Positions 9,895-20,768 of a stretch of DNA of 64,000 nucleotides are shown piece by piece; position 1 is the stretch's first letter; each line of letters begins with the position of its first letter. A program made the position numbers and the translations under genes. A model generated the notes under the pieces. The model saw only the letters and a list, made by a program, of their open reading frames with translations. It was not told the DNA's origin and did not search any database. The stretch is from Phytophthora colocasiae (Eukaryota; Oomycota; Peronosporomycetes; Peronosporales; Peronosporaceae): contig JAGKQI010000078.1 of assembly GCA_018806915.1 (NCBI GenBank), positions 186,001 to 250,000 on the forward strand. The letters are read 5' to 3'.

Positions 9895-11223
9895 ATGGAC
9901 AATGTAAATGCTTTTGACTGTCCGTCGCTATTCTGGATTGAAACCCCTCCAGCAAGACGCCTGAACAAGACTTTCTCTATCATGGGCAATTGGCTGGGGT
10001 ATATCACAAACGCTGTCCTGGACACTGTGGATGATCTTTCAGACAAGCATCCATGGCTCAAGTGGCGCTCCAAGTCCAAGAAGCAGCTTTTTGAAGAGAA
10101 ACTGCAGCCTGAGGTAGCAGCAGCAGTTCGGCACAAGTCAGTGGTACGTTCAAGCTTAGTAGTTCCTGGTCCTAATGATATCCCTCAGATTTTCACGAAC
10201 CCTCGGCCACTGAACGTGGAGTGGAATCTCTGCAACAAGATGGATCCTGCTCGACGTGTGGACGTCGTCAGTGACCACAAACTGCTACGTAAGCGACAGA
10301 AAGGTCTGTTTGTGGACAAGAACACACGCTTACAAGTGGATTGTGACACTCGGACACTTGCTCAAAATGAACTGGAGATCATGTGCTATATCTCCAACTA
10401 CTGCCAGACGTACAAGCTCCAAATCCACCGGAATACTGTCCACCTGCTCGGATATTACTCAGCTAATGGCAGACTTCATGAAATTGTAGAGTTTTGTGAG
10501 TTGGGAACTCTCATGAGCGCGTACATTGAAAGTCCGCAAGAAGGTTTACGCTTGACTTTCTCCCCTACAGAAGGAGAAATATGTGACGCCATGTTCCAAA
10601 TCTGTTCTGGGCTCCAATTCATACACCAACACGGACTTGCGCACTGCAATCTCGGACTAGAAAACGTTTTTGTCACAAGTGAGAATATCCTGAAAATTGG
10701 CGACTTCGAGCACGCTGTCTTTGTGGGATCCGATAATCAGAGCCAGCCTTTATCCAAGTTACCTCCTATATCACTAAGAATGTACATTGCACCTGAAGTG
10801 GAAGCCTGTAAACCTGGAGAACGCTTGGATCTTCAGAAAGCTGATGTTTGGTCGGTTGGTATCATGTTCATCCTGCTACTCACGAAAAAGCCGCTGTTTG
10901 ACGCTGCTCGAATGGATGATAACGGATTCCAAATGCTCTGTCGAGTGGGGTTACGTTCATACCTGAAAGTGATGTACCTAGAGCAGTCAGCAGTGTGCAA
11001 ATTATCGGATGAGATTCTGGAATTCGCTGAAGGTCTCCTGAATTTGAATCCAAAATCACGACTTACCATGGGCGAGGCATTAGACACCCACTGGCTAAAG
11101 GACGAGAAGCTGTCTGCTAGAATTCAGTCTCGAGCAGATAGTGCGGCGATTGCGTCGTTCCACAGTGAAGCTGTTGCTGCTCATGCGATTCTCGAGAACA
11201 CGTCTAAAATTCAGCAGGAATAA
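9895..11223 (+). CDS. protein kinase-like protein, predicted pseudokinase
   Basis: A kinase-fold protein of 442 residues, or 413 if the ATG at 9982 is used. The second start gives MGNWLGYI, a candidate N-myristoylation signal, so it may be the real start. The kinase lobe is recognisable by HCNLGLENVFV where HRDLKPEN is expected, DFE instead of DFG, IAPEVEA for the APE motif, and DVWSVGIM in subdomain IX. The catalytic Asp of HRD is Asn and the DFG Gly is Glu; a glycine loop and VAIK lysine are not evident. Phosphotransfer is therefore unlikely and a scaffold or allosteric role is inferred. It lies about 45 bp after the previous gene on the same strand and is convergent with the next gene, stop codons about 40 bp apart. 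Confidence 0.85.
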   Translation: MDNVNAFDCPSLFWIETPPARRLNKTFSIMGNWLGYITNAVLDTVDDLSDKHPWLKWRSKSKKQLFEEKLQPEVAAAVRHKSVVRSSLVVPGPNDIPQIFTNPRPLNVEWNLCNKMDPARRVDVVSDHKLLRKRQKGLFVDKNTRLQVDCDTRTLAQNELEIMCYISNYCQTYKLQIHRNTVHLLGYYSANGRLHEIVEFCELGTLMSAYIESPQEGLRLTFSPTEGEICDAMFQICSGLQFIHQHGLAHCNLGLENVFVTSENILKIGDFEHAVFVGSDNQSQPLSKLPPISLRMYIAPEVEACKPGERLDLQKADVWSVGIMFILLLTKKPLFDAARMDDNGFQMLCRVGLRSYLKVMYLEQSAVCKLSDEILEFAEGLLNLNPKSRLTMGEALDTHWLKDEKLSARIQSRADSAAIASFHSEAVAAHAILENTSKIQQE

Positions 11224-11263
11224 CGATTCTCGAACATTATTATCATGCAAAATAGTTCAACGA

Positions 11264-13484
11264 TTACTTGTGATGATCCTGTTTCTGCTTTGATTTCTGT
11301 GGGCCATGAACTCGTTTTAAGTTCCTGCGGGAATGCAAGCAACAAATACGGTCAGATAAACAAGTCTACTATAGCTGAGTCTTCATGCGTACGTACTCGA
11401 ATAATATAGCAGGTACAGTGTCGAGTAGTTTCCCATTGATCCGAACAAGTTTTGGCGTAAGTTGTTCTATAAATCCTGGTAGTTGATCTCCAGTATCCAA
11501 GATTCGCTGTAACCAGTCACTCAACACATTTCCAAACTCAAGAAACTTAGCCCGCAATTCGTTTTCCCGATCAGTAGAAACTCCTTGGCAAATTTCCCCC
11601 CACGCAGTATTGCACGCATGATTAAAATGTCCAATAAGTTGTAGCACTGCCTTCTGCAGTCGATTCGAATCCATGTCATGCACATCCGTAGTGTCAACAT
11701 GTTTACGCATCGCTACAAATGGATCGAGATAAGTCTCGTCCCAATGCTGTTGAAGCTGATTCACGCTTTCCTCAAAAACTACAGTACCAGGAGAGTTGGA
11801 ATAGTGCCAGCGTGAACTGCGTAATATTGGTCGAAGTCGAGCTAGCCAATGTTTTAGCTTAGTGCGCGGGAGGAATCCACACGAAATACGACGTATAATG
11901 TCCACCGTAATCTTTGTAGCCTCACCAAATGCAACAGTAGATTCTTCCGTTCGCGAGATAACTTTACCAAATCGAGTCGTGATCTCTGTAATTTTTGTGA
12001 ACACTCGCTTGATCTCCTTCAGGGACTCTGATGTTAAATTCACTCCTTCAAAGCTCGGCAATGATGTCACCATCTCCATAAAATTCTTCATCTCAGCTTT
12101 AAAACTATCCTCCAGTTTGCTTAATTCCATTGCAATGCGCTTCGCTTGGTCATTTAGATCGCTTTGGTCTTCCCTTGGTCTTTTAAAACCAGACAAACTC
12201 GTTGAATCTGCTGTTGCTGTTTGGAATAGTCTACAGCAAAAAAGGAAATGGTTAGAGATCGCACGCAATTATCTTAATCACCACGTACTCGAGAAGAGCT
12301 GACGGCAATCTGTCTGGCATTTTGACGTAGAATTGCTCGACAATAGAGTACAGTAACTTGAACTTCTTCGCGATTTCGTCTTGATAGAAAGCGGATTTTA
12401 CGAGCACCACCAAGTTTCGGTCGATTGCACTAAAGTCTTCCCACTGTTTTTCACTCCATGGCTCGAGATCTTGAACTTTATTTCTCAGAATGATGAAGAT
12501 GCATATCTCACGAAGTTTTTCATCAAACTTGTGAATCTTTTTCCTCTTCGCGTCGATCTGGAGCGTGTCCAATGAGGTAGTTCGAGAAGAAGCAGCTAAT
12601 TCCTTGACAGCCTTTGAAATTGGCCCATTACAACACCGAATTAGAGTATCACAGTCGTCTCTTATCGAATGCAGTTCATCAGAAAAGGCTGACTTCAGCC
12701 CAAGCTCGTGGATTGCTGCCAACTGTTTCATAGCCCACATCCTCCATCGATTCTGTGCGTTTTTCTTGTACTTGCTAATACCTTTTGCACTCGTACTCAG
12801 TGCTACTGCAAGAGTTGTAGCTTGGCAGAACCTTGCAATAATGCCGTCATTGAGTCCACCATCAGTCAGAAGTTTGCGGAACTTTTGTGTTGCCGGCTGA
12901 AAGAGCTTTTTCACGGCCTCGTTCCACATTTCCACTACAGCCGGATCCAAATTTCGGAAAACGTCATCTCCATCGTGATCTGTGCTTTCTATTGCAAGGC
13001 TCACCTCTTTTGCCACCATTAAATACTTCTCAAGGGGTTCCACCTTAGTATCGCGCTGTGCTGCCCCTACCTGACCAGTTGTTGACTCCTGCCCCTCAAT
13101 TTGCATTGCTACTGGTGCATCTGCCTTGTTTTCTTCGAATTCGTCTTCAGTTTCGGTTTCTTCGTCACAATTTACCTGCATCGATCATAATTTAGCTGCT
13201 CTCCTGTGTAAATGCAGATTTGTTTTCCGTACCTGAGCTGTGCTGGATGGTGGTTGTACTACCTGGTTCATCAGCTCTAAAAATCGTGATGTTGCTTGTT
13301 CTAGGTTGTTTTGTGCTTGGTCTACATTATTGATCAGGACTGAAATACTTCGAATATTCGAAATATTTGGCAGGTATGGATGATCTGAGCCTGCTTTTAA
13401 CACAGCGTCTGTGTGGACTTGGACGATTTGGGTTACCAGCGCGAGTTGCTGCTCCACATCGGTCAGTATCGTCGCGAAATCCAT
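11264..13484 (-). CDS. modular helical protein 1, uncharacterised family (4 exons, 677 aa)
   Basis: Predicted exons: 13233-13484, 12289-13175, 11397-12230 and 11264-11324, with introns of 57, 58 and 72 bp, all GT..AG and frame-consistent. Exon 1 encodes a short helical head (LTDVEQQLALVTQIVQVH). Exons 2 and 3 each encode one long helical module that ends with a hydrophobic/Pro-Leu segment and GA|gtacgt at the donor. Each module carries a late motif of the type F-x2-I/F-G-x2-L-x2-W (KQWEDFSAIDRNL; KFLEFGNVLSDW). Exon 3 begins near a basic cluster (SGFKRPRE..AKRIA) that could be a nuclear signal. The last exon encodes a short basic tail (NLKRVHGPQKSKQKQ). If the last intron is kept, translation stops after EYVRMKTQL. 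I do not recognise the domain; the neighbour is a paralogue. Confidence 0.75.
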
Positions 13485-13558
13485 GTTCTTCTTGAGCGGT
13501 CGAAAGAAAACTGAACTAAATTTATGTCAACGCCAAAACGTGCAATGTTAGACTGCTC

Positions 13559-16500
13559 TTAAAAAGTTCGCTGCCTTGGTCTCAACACTCTTGGCTCTGG
13601 AATTCCAAACACTTGACGCAAATTCCTGTATTTACCACACAAATAGCAGTGTCAGACATCTCATTTCTCTGTTGTCAGTACTGATAATACTTACTTTGCA
13701 AGCGACGCAGGAGCACTATCTGGCAAGGCGTCAAGCACCCGGGTTATCTTCATATCGAAATCAAAAATGTTCGCGGGCCCTTGTACGTGGATTTTGGCTG
13801 CTAAAACCCGTTCGATCCAATCGTTCAAAACTGTTCCAATCTCCATTAATTCCTCTCGGATTTGGGTTTTCCGTGAAAATGGCACAATTCCAGTCAACTC
13901 GTCGTACCACGCGTCGCACGCGTTGCGATAGAAAATTGCGAGCTGCCGCACTCGAGGCGCAAGCTGGTTTGAATCCCGAGTTGAATTGGCTTCAGCGATA
14001 AATCTCCGCATTGTCATAATTGCATCTCCGAAATGAACTCGCCAGTATTTTTGCAAGCTCTTGCAGCTTTCCGTGAGAGACGACAGGTCTTCTTTGCCCG
14101 TACTTAACACTCGAAGAATGTCGGTGCACTGATCTAAGAGATCCTTTACCACTCGTGAAGAAAGATATTCCACTGGGGATCGCCAAATGACGCTTGCCAT
14201 AGTTTCTATAGCAATGTTTAGTGTTTTACTGGCACGATTTGAAAGTTTTCTTTGCAGAAGAAGCTCTCTGATCTTGATGTTGATTTTTTTTGCTTGGGCA
14301 AGAAACTTTTGGATTTTTGTCGAATTTTTCGAGCGCAAAAGAGATTGGCCTGCTCGAACATGATCGTAAAGCTTCGATTCAATAACTCGGCAGAGATCTT
14401 CAGACAAATTCGACTGTGTAGTTGTCATTACCGCACGCTTCGGAGGATGAACTTCCATATCAGGTTCAGTTCGCGCTCGTTTAGCACCGGAAACAGTGCC
14501 ACGATTGATTCTGGCAATAGTTGCAGCAAAGTGAGTACGAGTGTTTTCTTTCATGTATAAGCTAAGAATCATAACAATTTGTTAAACCATCGTCACCATT
14601 TTTACATATCACAACTGGGACGTACGTTTGAAGTTGTTTCGGTACCTTCCCTGGAAACATTATAGCGAACCTGGCCAGATCTCCCTTCACATATTCCATC
14701 CACCTTGACAATGGCTTCCCCACACGTTTTACGCAATGGGATAGAACGAGTCCGATATCGTTGAATCGCTGCCACTCTTCTTCTTGCCATCTCATAGGTT
14801 TTCCAATTTTTTGCCGGACCATTGCGTAAGCGATTACGCTTCGGAACTCTTCACCAAGTTTAACCGTAGAATCTTGTAAATGGCGCGTGTTCTTGTTGGA
14901 TATAGCAGAGCTAATCGCCTTCACGTGTTCCTTGACTCCATCGAAACAATCCGAATATCGCTCGTCGCAAAATTGTATCAAGGTGATCGTACTTTTACGC
15001 AGACGCTCAAAAGGTTCAGGGAATCCGCTCTTGGTTCCAATCTCGTAAGCTGCATGTAGTATCAGGATTACCTCCCTGATCCTGACGTGTTGAAACGTCT
15101 TACTCTCGCAGACAGTAATTAGTGACACAGTGAACGCCACAGCTTCGTCGAAACCAATTGCCAGTGAAGAGTCCAGACTTCTCGCAGCTAAGCGACCACA
15201 CAGATCGTTGTATACCAGTTGAAGACTATTAGCCATGTTGAGCGAGAACCTGGTAATAAGATCTTTGTAGTGCTTCTCAACAATAGGAGATTTTGGCGCG
15301 ATCGACTCCAGTTTAGATTGAAAGTCTCTTGAATTAAAGACGAACTTTTCAAGCGGTCCCATCTGTTGGACAGGTACATTTGAGTTGATGAACTCCGTAT
15401 CTGGTTCATGTACGGGATTCGTTTTAGAGGCGGGTATCTCCTTAACTGGTACGGGAGTAGTTTCAGAGATTCCTATCTCTATATCACCACGTAGGAGTTT
15501 ATCGTAATTTGTACGATCGAGAGATTCCAGTTCCGCTGCATAGTCATCAATTTGTTGTTGTCCAGCATCTCCAATTATCTGACACCAGTTCCTAAAATAA
15601 AGAAATAGTTAGCATCTCAACTACGATAGTCTTCCACCAGAACTTAGCCAAAACGTACTCATGCAACTCTGCTGGCAATCTCCCAGGGAATCGAATCTCA
15701 AACTCTCGAAAATGACCGTTAACCAGCAGTGCATCCACCTTCGAACACTTTACAGCAGCAGTCCATAGAATCTGCATCCAGTTTGCGAGTGATTTTCCAA
15801 CTTCAGTAAATTGCAGCCACTCTGATTCCGTTCGTGGGTCTTCCCCAACAACATCCTGTCTTAACTGATAATCGGTACAGTCGCCAATAAACCTCCGTAA
15901 CAAGGTCAGCATATACGGTAGAAGTCGATTCGTTTGCACTCCACGGTGGCGTTCAATGAGAATCACGTAATTTAACATTCCCTCCAATGTGTCACAATCG
16001 TTTCGAGAGCAGTAAGCGACGAGATCATCACGGCATTTCTCCACTGGCGCCAATACTTTTGCGAATTTTGAATCTTTTGCCGCGTTCTCAATGTCCGTAA
16101 GGTCTTCAACAAGCTGCATAAGCCACGATGGCTTCTGTGACATTGCTTGGTACGACGTTAGCACCGAAACTGCGAACAACGTGGCCTTTGTAAAGGCCTC
16201 AGCGCCTTCTTCCTCTGCTTTCCCATCGCTCAAAAGTTCGAGAAACTGTCGGTTGGCATCTAACGCATCCACCTCCACGATTCTTCTCCAAGTTTCCAGA
16301 GTCTCGACATCTTCCGGATCGACAACCATTTTCACAGCATTTTTTGCCGCAGCAGTGTATTTTTCCAAACTGGACCGGTTCATTTGTTCTACTTCTTCCT
16401 CCTCTTCTTCAGGCTTCTCCCCTGCAACTGAAAACTCCATTTCTTTCTCTAAATTGTCACTTTGTTGTATCTCCTCGTTTTCTTCATTGTTTTTAACCTA

Positions 16501-16798
16501 AAATATGAAAAAAAAAAATTATAGAATATAATAAACTCACAGTTAAGAGAAATAGATAACATACCGTCGTGCAGCACTTGGCCAGTACCAATAACTGCGT
16601 CGTCATGTTTTGCAGACCTCGTTCCGCTTGTCCCACGCGGTCAATTAGCCCCAAAATGTCAGTTTCTTCGGCAAAATCAACCTCAGACCTGTTCTTCGAG
16701 CTTACGTGGGCATTTGTAAGGCTCAGATGCAGCTGAACGACCTCCGTGGCACGTAAGAGCTGCTGCTCCACGTCCAGGAGCTTGGCTACGAGGGTCAT
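13559..16798 (-). CDS. modular helical protein 2, paralogue of the adjacent gene (5 exons, 990 aa)
   Basis: Predicted exons: 16565-16798, 15659-16497, 14626-15591, 13695-14561 and 13559-13625, with introns of 67, 67, 64 and 69 bp. Architecture matches the neighbour but with three long modules instead of two. Head: LLDVEQQLLRATEVVQLH. Module ends: RFPGRLPAELHE, MFPGKVPKQLQT and ALPDSAPASLA, each at an intron. Shared motif: SEWLQFTEVGKSLANW, EEWQRFNDIGLVL, REELMEIGTVLNDW. The third module opens near SGAKRARTEP..PPKRAV, equivalent to the basic cluster of the neighbour. The last exon encodes NLRQVFGIPEPRVLR. A strongly acidic linker (EEEEEEVEQ) follows the head. The pair arose by tandem duplication with gain or loss of one module exon. 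Function unknown; a nuclear role is inferred from the basic clusters only. Confidence 0.75.
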
Positions 16799-16961
16799 GC
16801 AGACTGAAACTGGTTTTGATTGGCTAGTAATGCATTTCGTGTAATTTATTAAAAAAAAATCGTGCTACTGTTATTTTCTAGAAAACGTTATAAAAAACAC
16901 TCAAATATTACAATGGCAACTGTAATTATCTATTCACGAGTTGAAAAACTAAACTGCAGTA

Positions 16962-17488
16962 CCGTAATATCGGTGTCAAGTGTCACCCCCCTGGTGCCAA
17001 CAAATCCAATGATAGGGATAAACTCAGTGTAGAGATAAGAGAAACCCGCCGCAGCTGTTTGCAAGTCGTACAACGATGCAACTTCCAACTCCAGCATTGT
17101 ATTGTACTCTGCAGAAGTGAAGACACCGGTAGTTTATTACTAGGAATATTAAAGCTACCAGAGATAGAAAATAGGACATGGTAATAACGACGCGCATGCT
17201 GCAGGTTTCATACATGCAAAGCGCAGCAGCCTTGAATGCAAAAGTCTCAGACTTTAGCCTTGGTTTCCAACCGTCTCCTCACCACCATTTCACCCCTGTT
17301 CGGTGAACAGTGTTCACTTCTCTGCTCTTCGGTTGTTCGGACTATGCGACTGGCTTCAAAAATACTGAGGGGTGACACTTGACAAAGCGGAGCAAATCCT
17401 ACTTGGCTGTTGCGCTATCAGGTCTGTGATTGGCTAGAATAGGGGGGTGACAGTTAACAAAAGCGGACACTTGACACCGATATTACGG
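16962..17488. mobile_element. non-autonomous TIR element (MITE), TA target duplication
   Basis: A 527 bp element bounded by perfect 23 bp inverted repeats at 16962-16984 and 17466-17488. The left end reads CCGTAATATCGGTGTC, and each end abuts TA, as expected for a Tc1/mariner-type target. A second shared block (CACCCCCC) sits further in from both ends in inverted orientation. No transposase is encoded. The right end forms the 3' end of the RxLR-type reading frame next door. Confidence 0.85.
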
Positions 17489-17920
17489 TACGAGCCTTCT
17501 TCGCTTGCGAGATATGGAAGGTACGGAACCACTTGTAGGACTGCAGAACCTGCTCCTTGTTCGGGTTGTTCTTCATCACTTTGGCGAATCTTTTCAATGA
17601 CACTTTACCGGCGTACAACTCCTTGAACAACCTCATGTTTTTGTCTGACAGTGCTTTGTCGAGCACCGTCGGAGTCACGAGTTTCTTGAGAGCAGCATTG
17701 CTCATCGTGGTCTTGCCGGCCTTTACAATCACATCGTCCAATGCGCCAATGCTCCGGTCTTCCTGTTCGTACTTGTTGGTTCTCAAAAACCTCTTGGTCT
17801 CGATGTGAGCAGTGTCAATCGATTGAGGAGATGCCACTTGCAAAACCTTCGTCTCATCAGCTGAAACGATGTTGCTGGCGGCAAGGAAGGGACCGCGAGG
17901 AGAAGGAAATGGGCACGCAT
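17454..17920 (-). pseudogene. RxLR-type effector relic: frameshifted signal peptide, 3' end replaced by a MITE
   Basis: From an ATG at 17920 the sequence encodes the start of a hydrophobic secretion signal (MRAHFLLLAV). The frame is then lost near 17890; the rest continues in another frame through an R-F-L-R motif (about 17781-17792) and an acidic E-Q-E-D-R motif about seven residues later, the RxLR-dEER arrangement that marks oomycete host-translocated effectors. The C-terminal helical part includes KWFRTFHISQAKK. The last eleven codons and the stop (17454-17489) are the terminal inverted repeat of the adjacent MITE, so the original 3' end is missing. Two independent lesions argue for a dead gene; the first could be a single-base sequencing error. 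Confidence 0.8.
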
Positions 17921-18491
17921 GGCTGGATTGGAGCAGGAGAGGTGTAAGTTAGTAGCTACGAGGAAAATCGTAGAGTGACAAGTCATCGTGAAAACACGCT
18001 CATTCATCCAGATCCCCATACGGTCCGAATGGGATATTACGGTACGGATCCGCTCCGTCGGATCGTGCAACTTGTGTCACAAGCCCAGGAGCTACACTAC
18101 AATGTAGTACATGTAATGTAGTCTACATGTAGAATACAGATCTGACTTTCCTGCAGTGCATATTCTTCGGATGTGCCCAAATGTTCTGAACTTGTGGTCG
18201 CAATAGGATGCTTGATCAGCGACAGACTAATACGTCACAACACAAACGCTTTGGTGGTAGTACATGTTACGGTAACTAAACATTGCAGTCAAAGACTGGA
18301 ATGCACTGTTCAACGCATCGTTAGGAAGAACGAGTACCATTCTCATTGACCACCCCTCAGGCATGCCGGGTGCGACGCCTGTTGGAGAACCACAGTTTCT
18401 GACAGGGATTGAATCCTGGAGTCCACTTCATTCGTCAGCAGCTGGAAAAGCCCCACTTTGATTGTGGGACGCTTAGAGATCCCTCCCAACC
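17921..18491. other. intergenic region with a second MITE-end-like motif
   Basis: No gene seen. At 18033-18045 the sequence GATATTACGGTAC repeats the outermost 10 bases of the MITE end plus TA, but similarity stops there. Imperfect TACATGTA-type palindromes occur at about 18100-18130. Confidence 0.5.
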
Positions 18492-18764
18492 TACATAACT
18501 CGAGGAATTTCCAAAAAACAGTACAAAGTACTGTTTTCTTCTAGTCTGTACAAATAACTCTGGGATATAGCTACCGATCCAGTACATATTTGTAGACAGT
18601 TATTGAACAAAAAACCAGTACACTTAAGTTCGCAGCTAATACTTTAATTTACTTTTCCAACAACATTCTATTAATAGTTTATTTCTTACTAATCTTCAGC
18701 TCCTTCGTTTTTTTATAGATCATACGAATCTATTTTGTCTTTTACTTCGTTCTTCACATTAGAA

Positions 18765-20768
18765 ATGACTTCTCCGGCCACAAGCTACGAACCTCCACCG
18801 TTGTCCAAGTACGGTCAAGCACGCTTCGTGGTTGATACATCGGATGTTCAGGCAGCGCGTGACTTGGGCCTGCTACGGGATGACGTTGTATTGGACTCTG
18901 AGAATTCTGTAGCAGAAAACTACGGTCTGGTGTACGACCGTCTAGAAAATTTGGCTAAACATGAGTTCGCCTCCCAGAAGGCAGCCAGATCGAGCTTCAA
19001 AGAGTTCGCCGTTCGCTGTGGATTCCAGATATTTGTGAAACAGACGAGTGTGAAACCTAACAATTCTGGGAACGCAAAATACCGATGCAAGAAGCTACAT
19101 GGAGCGCAATTTTTTGACCAAAACACTCCAGTTGAAAGTCTGGAATGCCCATTTTTCGTGAACGTTTTTGGATTTAACGGGAAATGGAAAGTGACAAAGA
19201 TGAATTTGGCCCATAACCACGTCAAACATGTTGGTTTTACCCAAGTTCCATTTGTGGAAGGTTCTGTTCCTGCTCAGAAAACCAGCTTGCATAACACCAC
19301 CCAGGACATTGAGCAACTTACAACACTGGTTATGACGGAAATGCTTCCTATGCATGACCGAACAACTGCAACCTTGACGGGCTCCGCTATTCAGGAATTT
19401 CTAATTTCAAAGGGACACAAACTGGGGAAAACAGGAATTTCACGTATGAAGATGGATATTGACGACAGACTACGGGGCGATTTAGTGGGAAGTTATCAAA
19501 AATTGGAGTCGTATTTCAAAAAAATGACAGAAAAGAATCCAGGCAGCGTCTGGAAAATTGACCGTGAAGCGGATAATATGACATTTCGTCGTGCATGTTT
19601 CGTTCCGAGTGTTGGCATTCATATCGCTAACATGTGCAAAAAACTAACTGGTTACGACGGAGCGCACCTGAAAGGCGAAATGAACAAACGAGGTGTTTTC
19701 CTTGTGGCTACGGCGAAGGACTTCAACAACCATGTCGTTCCGTTTGCCCTTGCTCTTGTTGGGACTGAAAACTACGAGAATTGGCATTGGTTCATGGAAA
19801 TTGTGAAAACAGCTACTGGGTTGGACAAAATCACAATAATTTCGGATCGCCAAAAGGGCCTCTTGTCCGCCGTTGCCGAGGTTTATCCTTCAGCAGGACA
19901 CCGCTACTGTCTAAGACATATTATGGATAACATCAATCGTTCTGGTGCCAAGCTTTCTATCGACGACAGGCGCATTATTTGTTCTATGGCTCGTAGCGAC
20001 TGCGAAAATGACTACAAGCTTTTTCGAAGTGAATTACTGGCTTCTAAACCCAAGGCAGTAGAATATCTAGACAACATCGACCAGAAACATTGGGTCGAAC
20101 ACAAATTTTGCGAAACATTCGGACTGCCAACGTTCGGAGAAATTACCTCAAATTTGTCCGAACAAGCTAACAATTGGATGGGTAATGAAATGAGGAGTTC
20201 CAAACCTCTTGACGCATTTCACATGTACTTCAAGCGCCTAAGTGAACTCACGTCTGAAAAACGACAATTGGCGTCGAAATGGATTAGTAACATCGGTGGA
20301 CATCGTTTGGTTCCTCTATTGCAAAGGGAGCTGGAAGATCGAGCCAAGGCTGCTTCAATGTGCGCAATAACTCCTCTCCTAGATGGCGCTTTTTCGGTTC
20401 AGCACCTTGGTCCCCAGAGCAAGCATGGATATATCCACCCCTGGCGCGTAGTTGATCTGCCGGCCACTGAGTGTACGTGTGGCAATTGGAAGGATGAAAA
20501 TTTTCCGTGCATTCATGCAATTTGCGCTGCCGTTCACAATGGTAGCAGATTTGAAGAGCTATACGACAAGATTAGAACTTCAATTGGGCATTTTCAAGAC
20601 ACATACACTTTCGCGTTCAAGCCTTGGCCTACAGATGTCACACTCGAATCCGACTCATCCATGCTTGTTCCTCATTTTCAGAGTGACCCAGAACGTATTG
20701 GTAAACGTGGGCTGAAGCCAGGACCCAAGCCTTCCCACAAACGAAAACAAGCTCGTAATGCTCTATGA
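18765..20768 (+). CDS. MULE transposase with SWIM zinc finger
   Basis: Cut-and-paste transposase of 667 residues; the ATG at 18765 is the first in frame. The N-terminal zinc-binding-like region is followed by the MULE catalytic core: GYDGAHLKG near residue 300 (first Asp), IISDRQKGLLSA near 360 (second Asp), and RYCLRHIMDNI after it. A SWIM zinc finger, CTCGNWKDENFPCIHAICA, is near residues 568-590, followed by a basic tail (GLKPGPKPSHKRKQ) that may be a nuclear signal. The frame is uninterrupted, so the enzyme may be functional. Confidence 0.93.
   Translation: MTSPATSYEPPPLSKYGQARFVVDTSDVQAARDLGLLRDDVVLDSENSVAENYGLVYDRLENLAKHEFASQKAARSSFKEFAVRCGFQIFVKQTSVKPNNSGNAKYRCKKLHGAQFFDQNTPVESLECPFFVNVFGFNGKWKVTKMNLAHNHVKHVGFTQVPFVEGSVPAQKTSLHNTTQDIEQLTTLVMTEMLPMHDRTTATLTGSAIQEFLISKGHKLGKTGISRMKMDIDDRLRGDLVGSYQKLESYFKKMTEKNPGSVWKIDREADNMTFRRACFVPSVGIHIANMCKKLTGYDGAHLKGEMNKRGVFLVATAKDFNNHVVPFALALVGTENYENWHWFMEIVKTATGLDKITIISDRQKGLLSAVAEVYPSAGHRYCLRHIMDNINRSGAKLSIDDRRIICSMARSDCENDYKLFRSELLASKPKAVEYLDNIDQKHWVEHKFCETFGLPTFGEITSNLSEQANNWMGNEMRSSKPLDAFHMYFKRLSELTSEKRQLASKWISNIGGHRLVPLLQRELEDRAKAASMCAITPLLDGAFSVQHLGPQSKHGYIHPWRVVDLPATECTCGNWKDENFPCIHAICAAVHNGSRFEELYDKIRTSIGHFQDTYTFAFKPWPTDVTLESDSSMLVPHFQSDPERIGKRGLKPGPKPSHKRKQARNAL

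Noticed and set aside
17024..17215. 63-codon ORF inside the MITE
   Set aside because: Non-autonomous element with no transposase similarity; the length is expected by chance.
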